Assembly: GCA_036266975.1 (NCBI GenBank)
Contig: DATAWZ010000081.1
Coordinates: 1-10,875, forward strand
DNA: 10,875 nt
Source: DATAWZ01 sp036266975
GTDB taxonomy: Bacteria; Actinomycetota; Thermoleophilia; Solirubrobacterales; Solirubrobacteraceae
Direction of reading: 5' to 3'
Notes under the pieces: generated by a model
What the model saw: the letters and a program-made list of their open reading frames with translations, nothing else
Database searches by the model: none
Told to the model about the DNA's origin: nothing
Shown here: piece after piece, positions 6,354-10,875 of the stretch
How positions within the stretch are numbered: the first letter of the stretch is position 1
Layout of the letters: each line of letters begins with the position of its first letter
Made by a program: the position numbers and the translations under genes

Positions 6354-6632
6354 ATGGCGACGATCAAGATCCCTCCGGTGCTGCGCGCGTCGGTCGGTGG
6401 CGAGCGCGAAGTGAGCGCCGACGGCGGCGACGTGGGCAGCGTGCTGCGCTCGCTCGCGCAGGCGCATCCGGCGACCGAGACGCAGCTCTTCGGCTCGGAC
6501 GGCCAGCTCAACCGCTACGTCAACGTCTACCTCAACGACGAGGACGTGCGCGTGCTCGAGGGCCTTCAGACCAAGGTCGGCGAGAGCGACACGCTGGTGA
6601 TCCTGCCCGCGATGGCGGGCGGGTCGCGCTGA
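6354..6632 (+). CDS. cysO: CysO/MoaD/ThiS-family ubiquitin-like sulfur-carrier protein
   Basis: A 92-residue beta-grasp sulfur carrier. It begins MATIKIPPVLRASVGGEREV and ends VILPAMAGGSR. The internal stretch RYVNVYLNDEDVR (about 54-66) matches mycobacterial CysO more closely than a molybdopterin-synthase MoaD. CysO thiocarboxylate donates sulfur for cysteine synthesis with CysM and is activated by MoeZ; the MoeZ-like gene here is directly upstream. No cysM, Mec peptidase or other Moco genes are visible, so a MoaD, ThiS or tRNA-thiolation role is not excluded. Oddity: the Gly-Gly that would be adenylated is residues 89-90, followed by Ser-Arg. The E1 needs a free C-terminal Gly-Gly, so a two-residue trim would be required. 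The start ATG has no ribosome binding site but a near -10 box. Confidence 0.85.
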   Translation: MATIKIPPVLRASVGGEREVSADGGDVGSVLRSLAQAHPATETQLFGSDGQLNRYVNVYLNDEDVRVLEGLQTKVGESDTLVILPAMAGGSR

Positions 6633-6655
6633 CGCGACGGCCGAGGCCGTTGCGT
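6632..6655 (+). terminator. 10-bp hairpin overlapping the end of the carrier gene
   Basis: ACGCGACGGC (6632-6641) pairs with GCCGTTGCGT (6646-6655) around the loop CGAG, with one G-U pair. It begins on the last base of the stop codon. There is no T-tract, so termination is inferred from strength and position. The base of the right arm overlaps the candidate -10 of the next gene. Confidence 0.4.
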
Positions 6656-6660
6656 ATCAT
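6655..6660 (+). promoter_or_regulatory. Candidate -10 box for the secreted hydrolase-like gene
   Basis: TATCAT matches TATAAT at five of six positions. Transcription starting 7 nt downstream (about 6667) would begin exactly at the first base of the outer helix of the structured leader, and would leave an untranslated leader of about 148 nt. No clear -35 was seen. Confidence 0.38.
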
Positions 6661-6666
6661 GGCGGC

Positions 6667-6757
6667 CACGACGCGGGGGTCACCCGTTCGTCCGTCTGCG
6701 TACCGCAACCCTCGGACGTCCAGGCTGTTTCCCCCAGACGACCGGGCGAACGTCGTG
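6667..6757 (+). promoter_or_regulatory. Possible structured 5' leader RNA (nested helices)
   Basis: Three complementary segment pairs lie in nested order: CACGACG with CGTCGTG (6667-6673 / 6751-6757), CGTTCG with CGAACG (6685-6690 / 6747-6752; sharing two bases with the first pair, which then keeps 5 bp) and CGTCTG with CAGACG (6693-6698 / 6735-6740). An inner hairpin of CCT-GG paired with CC-AGG lies at 6710-6724. The 182-bp gap between genes holds no coding sequence. I could not match it to a riboswitch family I know. It might be a cis-regulatory RNA or simply a fold expected in GC-rich DNA. Confidence 0.35.
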
Positions 6758-6814
6758 CCCACGTCGCGCGTCGCCTGCCACCACTCGTCCACGAAGAGAG
6801 AGGACTGATCGCCT

Positions 6815-7864
6815 TTGCCACGTCGCCGCCTGCTGGCCGTCCCGATGTTGGCCCTCGCTCTGCTCGTCGCTCTCGTTGCCATTCCCGGCGTCGGCCAGGC
6901 GAAGTCCAAGTCCAAGAAGAAGGCGTCCGCCCACGCCTCGGTCTCGAACCCGAAGATCGGGATCCAGGACGCGAGCTACCTGATGTTCGCGAGCCCGCTG
7001 TACCTGAACTTCCACATGAAGATCACGCGCTACATCGCCCCCTATGACGCGGTGGCGCACTCGTCGGACATGTCGAAGGCCAGGCTCTTCTTCGAGGCTG
7101 CGGCCAAGGAGCACGTGCAGGTCCTCGTCGCCTTCTACCACTCCAACTACACGCCCCTGCACAACCCGAGCGTCTCGGCGTACACCAGGGACGTCAAGAA
7201 GTTCGTCGCCGACTTCGGTGGGATCACCGAGTTCCAGCCGTGGGACGAGTCCAACCGCGGGAACATCCCGCATATGCAGGCCAGCCCGGACGCCAAGCTC
7301 GCCGCCGAGTACTACGTGGCGCTGCGCGGCGTGCTGGCCAAGGCCAGGCAGTGCCGCCACGGGTGCGCCGACGTCGGCCTGGACGTGCTCGACCAGGCCA
7401 ACGACAAGACGACGATCAAGTTCATCCACCAGTGGATCGCCGAGGTCAAGCACCTGCACAAGCCGCTGCCGACGATCTGGGGCCTGCACAACTACTCCGA
7501 CACCAACCGGTTCAGCGACAGCCGCACCAAGAAGCTCGTGAACACGTTCCCGGGCGGCCAGGTGTGGATCACCGAGACCGGCGGAATCGTGCAGTTCGGC
7601 AAGGGCTTCCCCAAGAGCCTCTCCCGCGCGAGCCGGGCGATCAAGCAGATGGTCACCGACGCCCGCTCGAGCAAGAAGATCACCCGGCTGTACGTCTACA
7701 ACTGGTTCCCGGCGGTCGGGAACAACATCCGGTTCGACTCGGGTCTGGTCAACGGCAAGAACGACCCGCGGCCGGGCTACTTCACGCTCTGCAAGTACAT
7801 CAAGGGCGCGAACTGCAGCACCTCCTACTGGGCCAAGAAGGGCTTGCCGGAGGCGAACAACTAG
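6815..7864 (+). CDS. Secreted TIM-barrel glycoside-hydrolase-like protein (clan GH-A type)
   Basis: A 349-residue exported protein. The TTG start at 6815 has GAGAGAGGA 10 nt upstream and gives a complete signal peptide: PRRR, a hydrophobic run and a cleavage site near VGQA-KS (about 29/30). An ATG at 6845 would remove the positive n-region, so TTG is preferred. A Lys/Ser-rich linker follows. Clan GH-A features: FQPWDESNRGN, where Glu145 aligns with the acid/base of the usual WNEPN, GLHNYSDTN after strand 6, and WITETGGI with Glu254 as the nucleophile; YVYNWFP follows strand 8. Cysteines at 180/184 and 326/334 could form two disulfides. Substrate unknown; the fold suggests cell-wall or exopolysaccharide glycosides. 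The Asp-Glu pair in place of Asn-Glu is unusual and could affect activity. Fold assignment is by motif only. Confidence 0.72.
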   Translation: MPRRRLLAVPMLALALLVALVAIPGVGQAKSKSKKKASAHASVSNPKIGIQDASYLMFASPLYLNFHMKITRYIAPYDAVAHSSDMSKARLFFEAAAKEHVQVLVAFYHSNYTPLHNPSVSAYTRDVKKFVADFGGITEFQPWDESNRGNIPHMQASPDAKLAAEYYVALRGVLAKARQCRHGCADVGLDVLDQANDKTTIKFIHQWIAEVKHLHKPLPTIWGLHNYSDTNRFSDSRTKKLVNTFPGGQVWITETGGIVQFGKGFPKSLSRASRAIKQMVTDARSSKKITRLYVYNWFPAVGNNIRFDSGLVNGKNDPRPGYFTLCKYIKGANCSTSYWAKKGLPEANN

Positions 7865-7878
7865 CCCTCGGTAGTCGG

Positions 7879-7912
7879 TGCCTGGGCGTCGCCGGCCGGC
7901 GGCGCCCAGGCA
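7879..7912 (+). terminator. 34-nt near-perfect hairpin between the hydrolase and the amidotransferase
   Basis: Starting 15 nt after the hydrolase stop codon is a 15-bp stem (one G-U pair) with a GGCC loop, its outer arms being TGCCTGGGCG and CGCCCAGGCA. It is followed by ATCTGG with no real T-tract. It is the strongest hairpin in the window. It ends 20 nt before the next ATG and 8 nt before that gene's AGGA ribosome binding site, so it may terminate, attenuate or set differential expression of the pair. Confidence 0.55.
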
Positions 7913-7932
7913 TCTGGTCCAGGATTCCGGCC

Positions 7933-9771
7933 ATGCATCTCTTCCTCGCCGGCCAGGGACCCGCGCCGATCGACCTCGACCGGGCGCGGGCCGCGCTGGC
8001 GGGGCTGATCGAGCAGCTGCCCTTCTTCGCCGCCGAGACGCTCGTGCAGTGGCACGGTGCCGGCGGACGCGTGGGGTGGGTGTCGGTCGCGACCGAGCCC
8101 TCCCGGACGGGGGGCGTGCACTACCGCTGCGTGGAGGAGGGGCAGAGCGCGCTGTTCGCCGGCCGGCCGATCCGCTGGGGGGCCGGCGGCGGCGCCGACG
8201 GGCGCGGGGCGGTCGACGCCGCGCGCTACCTGCGCCCGGACAGCGAGCGCTGGGCCGATGAGCTCGACGGTCGCGGGACGGTCGTGCGCGCCGGGGCGCA
8301 CGGCCTGGAGCTGTTCGCCGACGCGCTCGGCGCCTACCCGCTCTACGAGGCCAGCGCTCCCGATGGCGGGCGCTGGTTCAGCAACAACGCGGACGCGCTG
8401 CGGCGGCTCTGCGGGCAGGGCGGCGTCGACGAGCAGGTGCTCGCGAGCGTGCTCGCGGGGGGCTGGTCGCTCGGCGGGCACCCGGTGTGGCGCGCGGTGC
8501 GCCGCGTCCCGCGCGGCACGCTGGTCAGCGCCGAGCCCGACGGGCGCGAGCACAGGCGCGAGCTGCTGCCGCTGGCGGAGATCGTGCGCATGGCCGGCGG
8601 GCCGCTGGACGCCGCCGCGGCGGCCGCCGACCTGATCGAGCTCACGGCCGCGCTCGCGGACTGGCCCGGGCGCCCGAACGTGGTGCCGCTCACCGGCGGG
8701 CGGGACTCGCGGGTGATCTTCGCCGCCGCGCGCCACGCCGGCTTCTCCTTCGCCGCCGCGACCGGCGGCGCGCCCGGCGACCCCGACGTGCGCGTCGCCG
8801 CGGCGCTGTGCGAGCGGGTCGGGATGACCCACGAGCTGCTCGAGGCCGATCCCCACGGCGACCGCTTCGGTGACCCGCAACGGGCGGCACGGATCACCCA
8901 CCTGGTCTCCGGCGGGACCGCGACGCTCGCCGACGGCGCCGGCTTTCCGCTCGGCCCGCGCGCCGGGGCGCTGCCGCTGTGGCACAGCGGGCAGGGCGGC
9001 GAGATCGCGCGCAGCTACTACGGGCCCGGCGGGCCGGGCGTGGCCGCGCATCTCTACCGGCGCCTCAGCGGCCGGCGGCCGGGCCGCCGCGCGCCGGTGT
9101 CGGCCGAGGCCGAGCGCGCGGTGCGCGGCCAGATCGACGCGTTCGTCGCGCAGGTACGCGGCGCGGGGGCGCGCACGGCCGACGTGGGCGACCTCTTCTA
9201 CCTGCTCGAGCGCATGGCCTGCTGGGCGGCGCCGGCCCACGGCGCGGTCGAGCTGATCCGCGACACGACCTCGCCGCTGTGGTCGCGGCGGCTGCTGCCG
9301 GCGCTGCTCGCGCTGCCCGCCCGGCGCCGCGCGCTGGAGGGCTTTCACCATCGCGTGCTCGAGCAGCTCGACCCGCGGCTGCTCGGCGTGCCCTTCCAGG
9401 ACGGGGAGACCTGGCCGCCCCCGCGCCACTACGCCGAGGTCCGCATCGAGCACGCGCGCCGGCTCGCGGCCAAGGGGCGCGCCGAGCTCGCGCGGCGGGC
9501 CGCCGCCCGTGTGTCGGTCCGGCGCGGGACGGGCGGCGGGACCGCGGTGCCTGCGTCCGCGCCCGGGGGGTCGCCCGCGCCGGTGGATCGGTTCGCGGCG
9601 ATGAGCGCGCTCGTGCTCGAGGTCGCCACCTCCCAGCCCGCCCATCCGGCGTGGACCGTGCTCGACCGTCCGCGCGTGGAGGCGCTGCTGCGCAGCCCGC
9701 CGGCGAGCCTGGATGAGATGAGCCGCGCCTACGCCTGGCGCCTGGCGTCGGTCTTCCTCGGCCTGCCCTGA
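7933..9771 (+). CDS. Asparagine-synthase-like amidotransferase lacking the glutaminase cysteine
   Basis: A 612-residue member of the asparagine synthase superfamily. The C-terminal ATP-pyrophosphatase domain carries LTGGRDSRVIF (253-263; PP-loop), TGGAPGDPDVRVAAALCERVGMTHE (acceptor-side motif) and HSGQGGEIARSYY (351-363), equivalent to the usual GDGGDE. The N-terminal part keeps the GATase-like end (FADALGAYPLYE, then RWFSNNADALRRL and RVPRGTLVS) but starts MHLFLAGQG, so the catalytic Cys2 of MCGI-type glutaminase domains is missing. It may use free ammonia, or act as an adenylating amide-forming enzyme. Relatives with GGRDSR occur in surface-polysaccharide loci, which fits the neighbouring secreted hydrolase (inference). 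Residues about 530-555 are a Gly/Pro/Ala-rich linker. The ATG has AGGA 8 nt upstream; the frame runs open far upstream, but that part lies across the hydrolase gene and is not coding. Confidence 0.82.
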   Translation: MHLFLAGQGPAPIDLDRARAALAGLIEQLPFFAAETLVQWHGAGGRVGWVSVATEPSRTGGVHYRCVEEGQSALFAGRPIRWGAGGGADGRGAVDAARYLRPDSERWADELDGRGTVVRAGAHGLELFADALGAYPLYEASAPDGGRWFSNNADALRRLCGQGGVDEQVLASVLAGGWSLGGHPVWRAVRRVPRGTLVSAEPDGREHRRELLPLAEIVRMAGGPLDAAAAAADLIELTAALADWPGRPNVVPLTGGRDSRVIFAAARHAGFSFAAATGGAPGDPDVRVAAALCERVGMTHELLEADPHGDRFGDPQRAARITHLVSGGTATLADGAGFPLGPRAGALPLWHSGQGGEIARSYYGPGGPGVAAHLYRRLSGRRPGRRAPVSAEAERAVRGQIDAFVAQVRGAGARTADVGDLFYLLERMACWAAPAHGAVELIRDTTSPLWSRRLLPALLALPARRRALEGFHHRVLEQLDPRLLGVPFQDGETWPPPRHYAEVRIEHARRLAAKGRAELARRAAARVSVRRGTGGGTAVPASAPGGSPAPVDRFAAMSALVLEVATSQPAHPAWTVLDRPRVEALLRSPPASLDEMSRAYAWRLASVFLGLP

Positions 9772-9783
9772 CCGGGCGCCCGG
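9772..9783. terminator. Palindrome in the gap between convergent genes
   Basis: The whole spacer between the two converging stop codons is 13 bp, and 12 of these form the perfect palindrome CCGGGCGCCCGG. A hairpin could act on both transcripts, but the stem is only 4 bp with a 4-nt loop and there is no T-tract on either side. Overlapping transcription of the two genes is an alternative. Confidence 0.25.
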
Positions 9784-9784
9784 C

Positions 9785-10875
9785 TCAGCCGGCCGGCGGC
9801 ACGATCGCCGGCACCCGGTCGAAGTCACTCCAGGCCTCGGTCATGAAGTGGGCGACGGTGATCATCGAGGCCGACAGCAGCCGCGAGCGGGTGGCGTCGA
9901 TGTGCAGGCGCAGCCATACCGGGCCGAGGCCGGAGATCTCGCCGATCGTGGCCACGTCGGCGATCTCGCCGCCGCCGGCCGCGTGCTCGTCGAGCAGTCG
10001 CGGCGCGCTCGCGTAGCCGACCCACCAGTCCAGCAGCGACGGGGCCGAGAACGGCTGGGTGCCGAAGGTGCTCGCCTGCCAGGGCTGCCCGGGCGTGCGG
10101 TTCCATTCGCTGGCCCCGACGATCACCGTCGAGGCGCTCGGGCGCCCGTTGAGGGTGACCTGGTAGGCGTAGCGGTCGGGGGCCTGGATGCGGTCGACGA
10201 TCCTCTCCTGCGCCGTCGGCGAGCTGGCCAGGCGCTCGACGGCCGCGACGCTGCGCAGCCGGGCCTCGCCGGTGCCGAGCTGGCGCATGATCGCCGCGGC
10301 CCGCGCGTTGCCGGCGCCCGCGGAGAACGCGACGGGCAGGCGGGCCGTGTAGGCGTGGCCGCCGAGGACGGCATTGACCTGCAGCGTGCTCGTGCTCGCG
10401 GGGACGCTCACTACCTGGCAGCCCAGCCCGCAGCGGCCGACGACCGGCTCGTGGGGGAGGGTGATCGCGATCGCGGCGGGCTGCTCGAAGACGTTCAGGG
10501 TGTGCAGCGCGATGCGCAGGCGGCCGCCCTGGTGGCTCACCCACGCGGCGACGATGTCCGGGCCGAGCTCCTGTGCGACCGACAGCTGGCCCGCGGCGAT
10601 CGCGGAGCCGATCGGCCTGGCCGCCTTGGCGGCGGTGGGCGCGGGGGCGCCGGGGACCGGCGTGGCGCTCGCCGGAGCCGGCCCGGCGGTCGGCGTGGCG
10701 CTCGCCGGAGCCGGCCCGGCGGTCGGCGCGGCGGCGAGCGCCCCGGAGCTGACGTTGATCGGGACCGCGAACGAGCCGCCCAGGCGCCGGCCGGCGCTGT
10801 CGGTGACGATCACGTGCAGGTCCCACACGCCGGTGTTCAGGCGGATCGTGCCGAAGTCGTGGTTGGGCCCGAGCG
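9785..10875 (-). CDS. Exported CopC/CopD-like C-terminal region with LolA-like domain (partial)
   Basis: The gene is cut by the right edge of the window: 362 residues are visible and the frame is open to the last base, so the GTG at 10828 is not taken as a start. Parts in order: the end of a beta-sandwich (FGTIRLNTGVWDLHVIVTDS, then GGSFAVPINV); a Pro/Ala/Thr-rich linker with a duplicated 11-residue unit; a second beta-sandwich-like region with CGLGC; and a C-terminal domain (from about 10310 leftward) starting ARAAAIMRQLG with APDRYAYQV, TVIVGASEWNRTPGQPW and a final HFMTEAWSDFDRVPAIVPP. The last part resembles LolA/LppX-type lipid-binding folds. I recall similar tails on CopD-domain copper-transport proteins of Thermoleophilia, so the missing part may hold CopC/CopD membrane domains (inference). 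A purely secreted protein is equally possible. It converges on the amidotransferase. Confidence 0.55.
   Translation of the reverse strand, partial: LGPNHDFGTIRLNTGVWDLHVIVTDSAGRRLGGSFAVPINVSSGALAAAPTAGPAPASATPTAGPAPASATPVPGAPAPTAAKAARPIGSAIAAGQLSVAQELGPDIVAAWVSHQGGRLRIALHTLNVFEQPAAIAITLPHEPVVGRCGLGCQVVSVPASTSTLQVNAVLGGHAYTARLPVAFSAGAGNARAAAIMRQLGTGEARLRSVAAVERLASSPTAQERIVDRIQAPDRYAYQVTLNGRPSASTVIVGASEWNRTPGQPWQASTFGTQPFSAPSLLDWWVGYASAPRLLDEHAAGGGEIADVATIGEISGLGPVWLRLHIDATRSRLLSASMITVAHFMTEAWSDFDRVPAIVPPAG
10659..10724 (-). repeat. Perfect 33-bp tandem duplication in the linker
   Basis: Two identical, adjacent 33-bp units (10659-10691 and 10692-10724) encode the 11-residue unit PTAGPAPASAT twice in the low-complexity linker of the exported protein. 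The flanking linker has a degraded similar composition. The identity of the copies suggests recent slippage and possible length variation between strains. Confidence 0.9.

Noticed and set aside
6845..7864. ATG 6845 as start of the secreted protein
   Set aside because: It would remove the Arg-rich n-region of the signal peptide, whereas TTG 6815 has a purine-rich ribosome binding site 10 nt upstream.
7933..9771. Lasso-peptide macrocyclase
   Set aside because: The PP-loop is GGRDSR, and no precursor peptide, leader peptidase or recognition protein is encoded nearby.
7861..9828. 655-codon open frame antisense to the amidotransferase
   Set aside because: It is Arg/Pro/Ala-rich with no motif, and open only because GC-rich third positions remove stops. 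The plus strand carries recognisable motifs.
1..10875. CRISPR, insertion sequences, tRNA genes or phage genes
   Set aside because: No spaced repeats, transposase or integrase motifs or tRNA cloverleaf were seen; the only direct repeat is the 33-bp coding duplication.

Overview
The window is very GC-rich, gene-dense bacterial chromosome. Tight ATGA-type gene overlaps, an Rrf2-headed SUF operon, a MoeZ/CysO-like pair and a CopD-type C-terminus with a LolA-like tail all point to an actinobacterium. Thermoleophilia/Solirubrobacterales is my best guess from remembered protein families, not from any search. I see no phage, IS, tRNA, rRNA or CRISPR sequence.

Layout. Positions 55-4932 (minus strand) hold one run of six genes, read right to left: a Sco/redoxin-like lipoprotein (4932-4345), an Rrf2 regulator (4314-3820), sufC, sufD, sufS and sufU. 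The suf genes overlap or nearly touch, and a 10-bp GC hairpin (14-37) follows sufU. sufB is absent. A 103-bp AT-richer divergent promoter region (4933-5035) separates this run from plus-strand sulfur-carrier genes: a rhodanese + MoeB/ThiF E1-like fusion (5036-6262) and a small CysO/MoaD-like carrier (6354-6632). A strong hairpin lies after each. A possible structured leader (6667-6757) precedes a secreted glycoside-hydrolase-like protein (6815-7864). A 34-nt near-perfect hairpin then separates it from an asparagine-synthase-like amidotransferase that lacks the glutaminase cysteine (7933-9771). Finally, a convergent minus-strand gene, cut by the right edge, encodes the C-terminal part of an exported CopC/CopD-like protein with a LolA-like domain (9785-10875).

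How the genes fit together. SufS takes sulfur from cysteine and SufU accepts it. SufC/SufD, presumably with a SufB encoded elsewhere, form the Fe-S scaffold, and the three-cysteine Rrf2 protein is the likely Fe-S-sensing regulator. The rhodanese-E1 protein probably charges the CysO-like carrier as a thiocarboxylate, drawing on the same persulfide sulfur (inference). The right third looks like an unrelated cell-surface module.

The most unusual points are the missing sufB, a Sco-like protein whose CxxxC became NxxxS, the reversed MoeZ domain order, a carrier ending GG-SR instead of GG, the nested-helix leader, and the glutaminase-dead amidotransferase next to a secreted hydrolase.
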